Positions 36,179 to 43,774 of a stretch of 64,000 nucleotides of DNA are shown here, piece after piece. The position numbers and the translations under genes are program-made. This DNA comes from Palleronia sp. LCG004 (GTDB lineage Bacteria > Pseudomonadota > Alphaproteobacteria > Rhodobacterales > Rhodobacteraceae), in the NCBI RefSeq assembly GCF_032931615.1, contig NZ_CP136759.1, positions 2,232,001-2,296,000 of the forward strand, in the 5' to 3' direction. Position 1 is the first letter of the stretch, and every line of letters begins with the position of its first letter. The notes below the pieces were generated by a model. The model did not search any database. It was not told where the DNA came from and saw only the letters and a list, made by a program, of their open reading frames with translations.

Positions 36179-37501
36179 ATGTGTGTGGGAACTGTGTGTG
36201 GAAGCGCCTTGGCCAAGTATATTCAGAAGCGTCGACGTCGCTGGTATGCGACCCTTGATATTCCAAAGGATCTCCGCTCGCATTTCGGCGGAAAGCCTCG
36301 TTTCGTCGAGAGCTTGAAGACGGAAAGCCAGACCGAAGCGGAGCGCCGCTGTCCATTGCTGATTATTCGATGGAAGGCGGAGATTGAGGCTGCCCGCACC
36401 GGCGATACTGCGCCGTTACAGCATCTTCGAGAGGCTGCACTGGATTGGCGTGATCTCTTCGACACTACGCCGCATGGCGAGCAGAGAGATGCGTACGCAA
36501 TGATCCTTCAAGATAAGGCGGAAGCTGCCGAGCAGGAACGTCAGGGGGCTGGGAAGGCGCTCTACAAACTGGCGACGCGGCAGTGGCTCGAAACGAGTGA
36601 GAACGTAGAAGACTGGCTGACGACACTAGAGAACGAGCCGAAGACCATCGACATGAAACGGTCAGACCTCAAGCGTTTCGCGGGAAGGTTCAAGCTGACC
36701 AAGAGTGTTCAGCGAAAACACGTTCAGCGATGGGTTCACGACCTGCAGAACGAAGACGGCCTCAAGCTCGCTACCGTCCGCCGGATAGTCTCAGCCGCAC
36801 GGGGATACTGGGATTACCTGCAGCGCCTCGATGTTGTCAGAGACGACGTTGATCCATTCCACAAGGTGGTGCCGAACCGAAAGAGAAGCAGCAAGTCCAC
36901 AGCCGCGGACAAACGCCAGACGTTCTCCGCTTCGGCTGTCGTTGCTCTACTCTTCGCTGCGGTGGAACAGGGTGATCGCGACCTTGGCTTCCTGATCTGG
37001 CTTGGTATGTGGACGGGCTGTAGAATTGAGGAACTATGTGCCCTTCGCGTTTCCGACGTTTCCGGGGACCGCTTCACCGTCAGCGACGCAAAGTCCGAAG
37101 CAGGATTGCGAGAGGTGCCAATCCACTCTCAGCTGCTACCAGCAATAAGGTACTTGTGCGATAGCAGCTCTGACGGCTTCGTGCTCTCAGGTCTGACCTT
37201 CAATAAATACCAAGACAGATCCAACGCGGTCGGCAAACGCTTCGGTCGCTTGAAGACGAAGATGGGCTTCGACAAGACCCACGTATACCACTCGCTGCGG
37301 AAGACTGTTGCCACTCAGCTTGATGCCGCAGGTATCCCCGAAACTGTCAGCGCGAGGATTGTTGGCCACGACCTCAAGACCATGACTTACGGCCTTTACT
37401 CTGGCGGGGTTCCATTTGAGACGAAGCGACAAGCACTAGAAGCTCTCAGCTACCCCTTGCCGGATAACTCTCATGCGGAGTTGTGGAAAGGGGCGGAATG
37501 A
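36179..37501 (+). CDS. int: tyrosine recombinase / phage-type integrase (element 1)
   Basis: A 440-aa integrase with a short N-terminal segment (RRRRWYATLDIPKDLRSHFG, typical of alphaproteobacterial island integrases), a SAM-like core-binding domain (about 140-240) and the catalytic domain. The catalytic residues are seen as Arg in WTGCRIEELCALR, HSLR in YHSLRKTVATQ, His in VGHD and Tyr in TYGLYSGG. The ATG at 36179 lies inside the left arm-type repeat; the in-frame TTG at 36209, with GGAAG just upstream, may be the real start (430 aa). It begins 61 bp from the left attachment repeat and is intact. Confidence 0.9.
   Translation: MCVGTVCGSALAKYIQKRRRRWYATLDIPKDLRSHFGGKPRFVESLKTESQTEAERRCPLLIIRWKAEIEAARTGDTAPLQHLREAALDWRDLFDTTPHGEQRDAYAMILQDKAEAAEQERQGAGKALYKLATRQWLETSENVEDWLTTLENEPKTIDMKRSDLKRFAGRFKLTKSVQRKHVQRWVHDLQNEDGLKLATVRRIVSAARGYWDYLQRLDVVRDDVDPFHKVVPNRKRSSKSTAADKRQTFSASAVVALLFAAVEQGDRDLGFLIWLGMWTGCRIEELCALRVSDVSGDRFTVSDAKSEAGLREVPIHSQLLPAIRYLCDSSSDGFVLSGLTFNKYQDRSNAVGKRFGRLKTKMGFDKTHVYHSLRKTVATQLDAAGIPETVSARIVGHDLKTMTYGLYSGGVPFETKRQALEALSYPLPDNSHAELWKGAE
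36181..36204 (+). repeat. arm-type integrase binding repeat, left end of element 1
   Basis: Two GTGTGTGG units spaced 13 bp (36181, 36194) within a 24-bp segment that matches 40710-40733 except for one indel each way. It lies 62 bp inside the left attachment site. The paired arrangement and symmetric position suggest accessory integrase binding sites (inference). Confidence 0.6.
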
Positions 37502-37523
37502 AGCGTGCGCCGCTTGCGCCCCT

Positions 37524-38078
37524 CTAAGCGTCACTGAGGACCCTGTAGACGCTCCGCTCGGAAACCCCCAGCTCGTCGGCGATCTCCTTCCTCGTGCGCC
37601 CTGCATCGCTCAGGCGGCGCATGTCGTCAGCCTTCGCCCGGGCAGTCGGCGCTCTGCCCTTGTACTTCCCGTCAGCCTTCGCCTTCGCGATGCCTTCGCG
37701 TTGCCGCTCCAGCATAATCTCCCGCTCGAACTGAGCGATGCCGCCCAGCATCGTCAGCATCAGACGGCCGGTCGGCGTCTTCGTGTCAAGGTTCAGGTCG
37801 AGCACGTGAAGTGCGGCACCCTTGGCTTCGAGCGCGGCAGTGATTTCTAGCAGGTGCGCTGTCGAGCGGGCCAGCCTGTCGAGTTTCAACACGGCAAGTG
37901 TGTCTCCCTCCCGCACGTAGTCCAGAGCTTCAGCCAGCCTGTCGCGCTTCGCTGTGTCCACCGAGGAGACTTGTTCAGCAAAGATCCTCTCGCATCCTGC
38001 CGCCTCCAACTCCCGGCGCTGGGCGTCCAGTCCCGCTTTCTGATCAAGGGTCGAGGTTCGGGCGTATCCGATCTTCAT
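37524..38078 (-). CDS. serine recombinase (resolvase/invertase family)
   Basis: A 184-aa small serine recombinase. The catalytic Ser is in MKIGYARTSTLDQKAGLDAQ, with the arginines of LKLDRLARS and QFEREIMLERQREG. The C-terminal helix-turn-helix (DAGRTRKEIADELGVSERSVYRV) binds DNA. Resembles Tn3-type resolvases and DNA invertases; it is of full length. Convergent with the integrase, 22 bp apart. The DNA upstream of its start is rich in dyads (38101-38192) and could be its recombination site. Confidence 0.92.
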   Translation of the reverse strand: MKIGYARTSTLDQKAGLDAQRRELEAAGCERIFAEQVSSVDTAKRDRLAEALDYVREGDTLAVLKLDRLARSTAHLLEITAALEAKGAALHVLDLNLDTKTPTGRLMLTMLGGIAQFEREIMLERQREGIAKAKADGKYKGRAPTARAKADDMRRLSDAGRTRKEIADELGVSERSVYRVLSDA

Positions 38079-38100
38079 GGTAGTCGTCCTTCTGTCATAA

Positions 38101-38192
38101 GTATCTAAGACCTAATGGCAGATACCATGCCATAATGTCAAACCCACTCTTGTGTCAGTCTGTGGCAGCGGGAAACAACCCTGTCACAAGAG
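38101..38192. promoter_or_regulatory. dyad-rich region upstream of the serine recombinase, candidate res/operator site
   Basis: Within 92 bp just upstream of the recombinase start: GTATCT/AGATAC (38101-38125), ATGGCA/TGCCAT (38115-38133) and CTCTTGTG/CACAAGAG (38147-38192). Resolvases typically bind several dyads beside their own gene. No second copy of the full site was found in the window. Confidence 0.4.
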
Positions 38193-38301
38193 CAAGCCCC
38201 AAAGGCATGTCGTATGCCGACTAACGGTTCGCGGACAATCGAGCGCATCCCGCAGTCGCTGCCGCTATATCCTTAGTTAGAAGCTGATTAAGGAGACTAG
38301 T

Positions 38302-38511
38302 ATGCTTCCCTATTCCCGCGATGGTAGCACCTTCGATCACTCTTGCCGCTACAAGGACGGCCTCTTCCGGATCGGCGCGAAGGGGCGCGAGGACAAGGTG
38401 GCCAGCTATTCGGCTGCCCTCGCGTTGCTTGCTGCCATGCCTGTGGCTCGCTGGCGTAGACCTAACAGGAACGGCAACTTCGGGATCGTTCGCGGTTGCC
38501 ACTGGGCTTAA
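38302..38511 (+). CDS. small hypothetical protein in element 1
   Basis: A 69-aa basic ORF, MLPYSRDGSTFDHSCRYKDG onward, ending NGNFGIVRGCHWA. It has an excellent AAGGAGA ribosome site 6-7 bases upstream, the main reason for calling it. No family recognised; the two Cys and several aromatic residues are scattered. The 150 bp after it (38512-38661) contain nothing clear. Confidence 0.6.
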   Translation: MLPYSRDGSTFDHSCRYKDGLFRIGAKGREDKVASYSAALALLAAMPVARWRRPNRNGNFGIVRGCHWA

Positions 38512-38661
38512 AGAGCCATCACAACAGGAGTCGGGGCAGCTACAGTGCCCCGGCCACCCCCGGAAAAGGCGATGGGGGAACGTGCTCTCCGCCGCTTATG
38601 AAATAAGGCGCTCAGATTTCTGTGGTGAAAACCTCCGTGGGTCCCATGAGGACCTGCGGGC

Positions 38662-39426
38662 TCAGTAGGGCCAACCCTCTACAGCGTCCTCGCGCCACCA
38701 GTCGGCAAGGATGCGTGTCTTCTGTCCAAGGCGCTTCTCAAGCATCTTGATGACAGCCTCGATCTGGATCTCCGCCATGTTGCCGATGTCCTTTCCGACT
38801 CTGTCATCTAGCCTTCGTGCGCGTTCCTCGACCATGGCATCCCGGTCGTCGTCGGTAAGCTCTTTTCCGGCTAAGTCCTTCAGCGCTGCTAAGGCTCCCC
38901 ACCAAGTCTCAGGTAACGGCTTATCCGCCTCCAGCAGTCGCCTCCGTGAGCGCCGCATGTTCCCGACGGTGCCGTCCGCTGCTCCTGTGCTCTCGACCAG
39001 CACCCTCTTGCTGTAAGTATACGCGCCGCTGCAATCAGTCTGGCACGCCAACCGCCACGTCGCGTTGTTCTTCTCGGTTGCAGTCATAGGAAGGCGAGCC
39101 TTCGCGTTCTCCCGAAGCGCATGAAGCCGTGCCGCCTCCGCTGATCCTTCCCAGACTATAGCGGGCACCTTGTTCACGCCTGCCCGTTTGTACGCCTGAC
39201 GCCGGTGGTGGCCGTCAACTACTACAAGCTTGCCGTTCTTCGCGTCTCGCCACAGGTCGACCCTGTCGACGCTCCCTTTCCGCCGGATCGCTTCCGCAAT
39301 CTCCTCAACGTGGTGGTTCTCGTACTCATTGTCGCGATACTGAAATTCATCCGGGCGAGCATGGATTTCACTCAGCTTCACAGTGCGCTTGGTTGGCCGC
39401 GTAAGCCTTTGTTCTACAGTGGTCAT
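38662..39426 (-). CDS. ParB/sulfiredoxin-fold protein without a ParA partner
   Basis: A 254-aa protein. Residues ~15-110 form a ParB-N-like domain: VKLSEIHARPDEFQYRDNEY, IAEAIRRKGSVDRVDLW and the diagnostic VVDGHHRRQAYKRAG. The middle has a putative helix-turn-helix (about 125-185) and the C-terminus MAEIQIEAVIKMLEKRLGQK is helical. ParB-fold proteins can be CTPases, nucleases or regulators; with no ParA or obvious parS, plain partitioning is unlikely. No strong ribosome site is seen upstream. A 236-bp gene-free gap (39427-39662) lies before the next gene. Confidence 0.8.
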   Translation of the reverse strand: MTTVEQRLTRPTKRTVKLSEIHARPDEFQYRDNEYENHHVEEIAEAIRRKGSVDRVDLWRDAKNGKLVVVDGHHRRQAYKRAGVNKVPAIVWEGSAEAARLHALRENAKARLPMTATEKNNATWRLACQTDCSGAYTYSKRVLVESTGAADGTVGNMRRSRRRLLEADKPLPETWWGALAALKDLAGKELTDDDRDAMVEERARRLDDRVGKDIGNMAEIQIEAVIKMLEKRLGQKTRILADWWREDAVEGWPY

Positions 39427-39662
39427 TTCTGCTGGTCCGGTATCTGTTCAGGGTGGTTCGCCGGTCCAGTGCCCTATGCAGGATGACATGCCTGAGGTTG
39501 CATACCTCAGCGGCTCACTTGGCCGCCCCGAGGTTACCCCGGAGGGCAACCCCGAGGACGCACTCAGGACCAGCAAGAGAGAGACTGAGGACGCCTTGGC
39601 ATTGTGCGGTGGCCGTCACCACCACGTCATCCTCACGGTTCTCCCTGCAATGGTGGGTCCTT

Positions 39663-40592
39663 TTAGTCCCTATCATCTGTTTGCCCACTGGCGCGAAGAT
39701 GCTCCGTTGGAAATCCAAGGCCAGACAGAGTACTGTACATACGGTGCGTATCTGCGGTTGCAGATGCCTGAAGGACGTACTCGACGTCCCGTTGCATAGC
39801 GACGTCGCTCTCGGCTCCCCACAAAGAGCTTCTAAGCGCTTTCATCGCTCGTTCAAGACAAAGGTCAGCGCAGTAAAAGGCCCACTTATCACCGAACTCG
39901 TCAAAACCCTTCTGAGCTTCCGGAAGCACTTGCAGAATTTTACCACGTATCGAGCCGAAGCTGAAAAAATCCCTAGGATCTATGGAGTTAGCCATAAAAT
40001 TAATGAGGGTGACCGCGTAAACCACTACCATCTCATAAGCCTCGACATTCTGCACCACCTCTTCGGGTAAGAACACATCTCGCCTGAATTTTCCTCTTGC
40101 CCTGTCTTTGTGTCTATTCAACCATTCATCGACCGCCGCAGACTTGGACAGCAGCGCGAATAGCTTCGCAGTTTCATCTAGGCCCGCGTCCGCGATCAGC
40201 TCTTCGTACTTAATAATCTTCAGCATCTCTATGCAGACGCCCATACCGTTCAAGTGTTCGAAAGTCGCCACCAGTTCCTCGGCCACTTCTACCTTTTTTT
40301 CTTGAAGCGCCGCGTTCCTTTCGCGTCGTGAAGTCGCAAGTTCCCGGCGAAAAAATGCCCGCTGCTCTATAAGCTCTTGCTGCTCGGCTGTGTGCCGCAT
40401 CTCGATTGCTTTGAGTTTCGCCTTGACCTCCTCAAGCTCGGCGGATGCTCTAAGGTTGATACGTGCTGCAAAGTGCTTTCCGATGCTGTCTCGAAAGAGC
40501 ACCAACACTGCAATCGCGATGGCGGCAGCTATGCCAGACTGCAGGATCGCTGTAAGCCAAGTAGAAATGTTGCTCGTGTCGGGTAAAGACAT
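39663..40592 (-). CDS. membrane-anchored coiled-coil protein, unknown function
   Basis: A 309-aa protein: one N-terminal transmembrane helix (about residues 14-32, SGIAAAIAIAVLVLF), then a long charged coiled coil (about 45-105, ASAELEEVKAKLKAIEMRHT and on), then a ~200-residue helical domain (DETAKLFALLSKSAAVDEWL, VYAVTLINFMANSIDPRDFF). No family is recognised. AGGAG lies 8 bases upstream of the ATG. It is the gene nearest the inner attachment site of element 1 and its largest cargo. A defence or superinfection role is conceivable from location, not shown by the sequence. Confidence 0.75.
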   Translation of the reverse strand: MSLPDTSNISTWLTAILQSGIAAAIAIAVLVLFRDSIGKHFAARINLRASAELEEVKAKLKAIEMRHTAEQQELIEQRAFFRRELATSRRERNAALQEKKVEVAEELVATFEHLNGMGVCIEMLKIIKYEELIADAGLDETAKLFALLSKSAAVDEWLNRHKDRARGKFRRDVFLPEEVVQNVEAYEMVVVYAVTLINFMANSIDPRDFFSFGSIRGKILQVLPEAQKGFDEFGDKWAFYCADLCLERAMKALRSSLWGAESDVAMQRDVEYVLQASATADTHRMYSTLSGLGFPTEHLRASGQTDDRD

Positions 40593-40709
40593 CAGTTGCT
40601 CCTACTGAATCGTCTTAGAAACCGGCCAGAGGAACATCAAAGACTTCGAAGCTCGCTTGGTCAACTACACTCAGCTGCGCAAGCATGACGCTAACACCAT
40701 GGGATCAAC

Positions 40710-40733
40710 GTGTGTGGAACTCGTGTGTGGAAG
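40710..40733 (+). repeat. arm-type integrase binding repeat, right end of element 1
   Basis: Two GTGTGTGG units spaced 13 bp (40710, 40723), matching 36181-36204 and in the same orientation. It is 60 bp inside the middle attachment site, mirroring the 62 bp at the left end. Confidence 0.6.
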
Positions 40734-40793
40734 GTCGACCGACAAATCTCATAAGTCATTAAATTATAACGAATTTATTCTCGAATTGAGATT

Positions 40794-40815
40794 TGGCGGA
40801 GGAGGTGTCCTCCGC
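40794..40815. repeat. middle attachment site with overlapping hairpin
   Basis: TGGCGGAGGAGGTG (40794-40807) matches the first 14 bases of the 18-bp tRNA-Ser repeat. It overlaps a perfect palindrome, GCGGAGGA-ggtg-TCCTCCGC (40796-40815-ish), absent from the two outer copies. This is the apparent junction between the two elements. Confidence 0.75.
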
Positions 40816-40870
40816 ACCTTTCCGCTAGACATCTGACGAGGTTGATTAATTTCAACCAATTTCAAAATCA

Positions 40871-40888
40871 TACCACAAAAAATACCAC
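40871..40888. repeat. paired TACCAC arm-type repeats, left end of element 2
   Basis: TACCAC at 40871 and 40883, spaced 12 bp, 63 bp inside the middle attachment site. The same pair with the same spacing is at 44969/44981. On the integrase strand both read GTGGTA, sharing a GTGG core with the element 1 repeats. Confidence 0.5.
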
Positions 40889-41312
40889 GCCGCGCCGAGA
40901 TTGGCGGCAGCTTGGCGGGCCATGGGCGCAGGCAAGCATCGCGCTCAACGCCGGTCGGTCCACCTCTACTCTAGCCGTCACCAAGGGTCCCAGCAAAAAG
41001 GTTGCGATGATGCATCTCGCGTTGCCCGGGGGGGGGCGTGACAATCTGCGAGACCGACGCCTGAAGGGGACCGACGCCCCATGCCGCGTATCTGCTAACG
41101 CAGTAATTCGGTTGCTCAAGCCAACAAGTGCTGCGCCGATTTTCGGTCCACTACGCGCGCGCGTGCGAGGGTCCGTTAAACACCGTTATGAAGCGGCGCA
41201 TGGCGGCCGTCATCGTCCGACCGCAAACCATCAAGTGCGCCGGGGTTCGGTCCCGCTTGAAAATGGATCGTGGACCACGAACGCTGACGCATGGGGAGTG
41301 GTATCTATAAGT

Positions 41313-41403
41313 GTTCCGATCCAGAACCGATGCGATTTCCCGAAAGCGCCCCCACAGGTTCTATTTTGGAACCAAGTAGAACGCATCGGTTCTGATACGG
41401 AAC
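41313..41403. repeat. 22-bp imperfect inverted repeat with AGAACC words
   Basis: Arms at 41313-41334 and 41382-41403 match at 19 of 22 positions, including a perfect 12-bp AGAACCGATGCG/CGCATCGGTTCT. The 47-bp spacer has its own GGTTC...GGAACC hairpin. It begins 3 bp beyond the stop of the minus-strand operon, so it may be a terminator. It could also be an iteron-like replication site, since more AGAACC words follow to about 41440. Confidence 0.6.
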
Positions 41404-41405
41404 CG

Positions 41406-41819
41406 TCAGCCCGCGTTCTGGTCCATTCCAGAACCGCGTTCTGTTTTTGGCAGACGGTAGTTGCGCCACTCGTTCGACGCGGGTTCCTGGCCTTTAATCT
41501 TCTGGACCGGCTTGGTCGTCAGCCGCCATTCGTGGGCTTTCCTATGATACCAGTTGCCCTCAGATTCCAGCCTCAACAGTCCCTTGTCGATCAGCTCGTC
41601 ATACGCGCGCTGGACGGTTGCCTTTCCTATACCCAGCGCGCGGCCCGCCTCCGCAAACGACAGCCTAACGTTACCGTTGTTCGATCCGTTGTAGCGGGTG
41701 TGGAGTTCGAGAAAGACACGGACGGCTGCGCCCGACAGGCTGCGCCATGCGTCACTCTTCAGTAGGGCGTATGGGAGGGGCGCGTATTGCCCCTCCCGAT
41801 GCTTCCTTGCTCTACCCAT
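41406..41819 (-). CDS. winged-helix DNA-binding protein, replication-like (element 2)
   Basis: A 137-aa protein with a GntR/RepA-like winged helix: VRLSFAEAGRALGIGKATVQ followed by RAYDELIDKGLLRLESEGNW. The N-terminus (PYALLKSDAWRSLSGAAVRVFLELHTRY) resembles the start of plasmid/phage replication initiators and their regulators. The Met at 41819 overlaps the end of the upstream gene by 8 bp, indicating coupling. No catalytic Rep motif is seen, so it is more likely a regulator or accessory factor. Its coding end borders the inverted repeat. Confidence 0.7.
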   Translation of the reverse strand: MGRARKHREGQYAPLPYALLKSDAWRSLSGAAVRVFLELHTRYNGSNNGNVRLSFAEAGRALGIGKATVQRAYDELIDKGLLRLESEGNWYHRKAHEWRLTTKPVQKIKGQEPASNEWRNYRLPKTERGSGMDQNAG

Positions 41820-42150
41820 GGGCAGTGCGCCCGTGCGCGGGTTTACCGCCCAGAGCGCCGCCCAGCGCGCCATCCATGACCTTTCGGCGCAATGGCTGGG
41901 CCGAGCGCGGGAAACGCAATGCGACCACGTGGCAGGCTTTGGACAGGCGGTAGTGCGCGATCCGCTCAGGCCCCACGTAATCGGTCGTGATGGGCCAGCC
42001 GTAGGACGCGCGGAGCCGGTGAACGATTGCGCCCAAGCGCCAGCCGCGCACCTCTCCAATCTCGTCCAGATGGGTGATTGTGCGCCCTTGTAGCAGCGCG
42101 TGACAGGTCCAGTAGATCTGGGTTGGGTTGCTGTGCCAGTGTTCAGACAT
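41812..42150 (-). CDS. helix-turn-helix-type small protein (element 2)
   Basis: A 112-aa protein, start MSEHWHSNPTQIYWTCHALL, with THLDEIGEVRGWRLGAIVHR LRASYG-type spacing that resembles phage winged-helix domains built to read 'Leu...Gly...Arg-Leu...Leu-Arg...Gly'. The C-terminus is a glycine/alanine-rich tail (MDGALGGALGGKPAHG). AGAGGA lies about 10 bases before the ATG. It overlaps the next gene by 8 bp. I do not recognise a specific family with certainty. Confidence 0.6.
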   Translation of the reverse strand: MSEHWHSNPTQIYWTCHALLQGRTITHLDEIGEVRGWRLGAIVHRLRASYGWPITTDYVGPERIAHYRLSKACHVVALRFPRSAQPLRRKVMDGALGGALGGKPAHGRTAHG

Positions 42151-42333
42151 GGGCGATACGTCCTCTGTCAAGGATGACGGGCTGTATGGAATTGCTAAGG
42201 TTGCACCAACGGAAGCGGCGTTCCTTTGGACTTGCCGAGACCCTGCCCGATATGTCATCAACTGGACTTGTCACGGTGGCAGTTGATGTCACTCGGAAAG
42301 CCCCGACCCCGCCTGCGGAGTTGGGGTTTTTCA

Positions 42334-42567
42334 TTACGCGGCCTCGGAGTTAGGGTCAGTGCGCTGGGCGCGCAGATAGGCGTTCAGGTCAGTACCGTGG
42401 TAGCCAATACGCCGCCCGATGCGGATGAATGCGGGGCCGCGATTGCGGTGCCGCCATTGTGCGAGTTTTTCGACGCTGCCAAAAATACGCATTTCGGAAT
42501 CTTCGGGAAAGAAAATTCGGTCGCTGTCCAGTATATCACTGGCAGCACGTTTTGTTTCGTCGCCCAT
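42334..42567 (-). CDS. AlpA/excisionase-like DNA-binding protein
   Basis: A 77-aa MerR-like/HTH_17 protein: the core FGSVEKLAQWRHRNRGPAFI then RIGRRIGYHGTDLNAYLRA is the standard AlpA/Xis pattern (helix-turn-helix, wing, then 'W/Y-L' end). GAGGA precedes the ATG by about 10 bases. Such proteins regulate integrase genes or act as recombination directionality factors in P4-like islands, which fits its place in a small integrase-bearing element. About 180 bp without a gene separates it from the next gene downstream. Confidence 0.8.
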   Translation of the reverse strand: MGDETKRAASDILDSDRIFFPEDSEMRIFGSVEKLAQWRHRNRGPAFIRIGRRIGYHGTDLNAYLRAQRTDPNSEAA

Positions 42568-42676
42568 GCCGGTCGATCCTCGGTTGCTTCTGATGCCTCC
42601 AAATTACCGCGGGGTTTCACCGCTTGTCACGAGCGACATTCTTGCGCTTAAGCAGTTTCCGAAATCCGGAAAACGC

Positions 42677-43774
42677 TCAAGCCTTTTTTCGGAAAATCGC
42701 GTCATACCGAGACTTGTATTGCTCTTCGGAGCGAATAATTATCCCGTACGTATCTTTAGTCTTTTGAGACTTGGGCATTCTTCGAACAGCGCTAGCGTTA
42801 GCGTAGGCCTGCTTGAAAATTGCTTCCTCACTCATCTGCGGATAGACATCGGCAAGTGCCTCCAGCTCTTGCATCAAACAATCAAGGTTCTCTTTTTTCG
42901 CTCGACCGGAAGCATCAGCACCTTTCTTGCCGCGTAGATAATTTGCTTTTGCGGAACGGATACCTTTTAAAGCTGCAGCTTCGTAACTGAACTTCCATCG
43001 GTAATGCTCAACCATTCTACCTAGCCCCATAGCACGGCCAAACATGTACATTCTAATTTGACCGGCCAATTGCTTAGATAAAGGGCTGTCTCGCTGCCCG
43101 TCCTGGACAAAACTTTCAAAAGCCGACAATTCATCTAGAATTTTGAATTCGAACCACTGCTTTGAAAATACGGACTCAAGGTCTGATAACTTATGAGCGA
43201 TAAGTTCTTGAAGCAGATCATATGGGCTTCTAGACTTTTTTGGGACTTCTTCATAATCCACAAAATCGAGTGGGTAGCTCTGATCTACAATCTTAAATGC
43301 CTTAGCAACTTCCTCTTGCGAGAAGTGAGTTGAATTTAGCTTGGCTGCACGAACTACGCGCAAAGCCCAATTAAGCTCAACAGCTCTCTCAATCAGAATA
43401 TCGAAATACTCTCGTAAACTTTCATGGTCGAAGTTATTCCGGCATTGCTGAACAATAAATTGCCACAACTCGTGACGGTTGAAATCGAAAAACTCCAATT
43501 CCCACCACTGAGGGGCAGAATAAACCTGATTTCTATCCAGATATTCGCTTAGTTCACGCACTCGAACGCTGTTGGCAACGTTTTCGGAAAGAACGTTTTG
43601 CAGTTCATCCTTAGCGCGAGGAGGAAGATTCATATGAGTTCGGAACAACCATTCCTGTGTCGTCTTGCCGAGCTGAACCGAAAAGCCTCCAGCTTCCCCA
43701 TTCAAGAACGGGTTAAGTTCATCAGATAGAATCTTATTTAGTCTTTCGGTTTCCTCTGGAGTAAACTGATCCAT
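42677..43774 (-). CDS. unrecognised 365-aa cargo protein coupled to the integrase
   Basis: No family recognised. The protein is soluble, acidic-to-neutral and mostly helical, with an aromatic-rich middle (YSAPQWWELEFFDFNRHELW) and a basic C-terminus (SAKANYLRGKKGADASGRAK; ending YKSRYDAIFRKKA). No membrane segment, Walker, nuclease or HTH motif is evident. Base composition is markedly AT-richer than neighbours, suggesting separate acquisition. GGGAGG stands 4 bases before the ATG at 43774, which overlaps the integrase stop (TGATG), so it is translated with the integrase. The position, between integrase and control genes of a tRNA-borne element, is where defence or other accessory cargo commonly sits. 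Confidence 0.8.
   Translation of the reverse strand: MDQFTPEETERLNKILSDELNPFLNGEAGGFSVQLGKTTQEWLFRTHMNLPPRAKDELQNVLSENVANSVRVRELSEYLDRNQVYSAPQWWELEFFDFNRHELWQFIVQQCRNNFDHESLREYFDILIERAVELNWALRVVRAAKLNSTHFSQEEVAKAFKIVDQSYPLDFVDYEEVPKKSRSPYDLLQELIAHKLSDLESVFSKQWFEFKILDELSAFESFVQDGQRDSPLSKQLAGQIRMYMFGRAMGLGRMVEHYRWKFSYEAAALKGIRSAKANYLRGKKGADASGRAKKENLDCLMQELEALADVYPQMSEEAIFKQAYANASAVRRMPKSQKTKDTYGIIIRSEEQYKSRYDAIFRKKA

Larger units (their letters stand above)
36101..40807. mobile_element. integrative element 1 in tRNA-Ser (left half of a tandem)
   Basis: About 4.7 kb bounded by copies of the tRNA-Ser 3' end: 18 bp at 36101-36118 and 14 bp at 40794-40807. It carries a tyrosine integrase just inside the left end, a serine recombinase, a 69-aa ORF, a ParB-like protein and a membrane coiled-coil protein. 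A 24-bp arm-type repeat lies about 60 bp inside each end (36181-36204, 40710-40733). Base composition is lower in GC than the flanks. There are no conjugation or phage-structural genes, so it would need helper functions beyond integration. Confidence 0.75.
40842..41405. other. gene-free left end of element 2
   Basis: About 560 bp without a supported gene. It contains paired TACCAC arm-type repeats (40871, 40883), a run of nine G at 41028-41036, and the repeat-rich segment 41313-41440 full of AGAACC/GGTTCT words. The long plus-strand frame through it lacks a ribosome site and is antisense to the downstream winged-helix gene. Confidence 0.6.

Noticed and set aside
38662..39426. ParB-like gene as part of a plasmid partition system
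   Set aside because: No ParA, no parS-like sites and no recognisable replication initiator in element 1.
39383..40070. plus-strand frames (138 and 205 codons) between the ParB-like and coiled-coil genes
   Set aside because: They start inside the ParB-like gene and overlap the coiled-coil gene in antisense; no ribosome site or domain.
40842..41765. 307-codon plus-strand frame at the left end of element 2
   Set aside because: No ribosome site, no domain, partly antisense to the winged-helix gene; the region looks regulatory.
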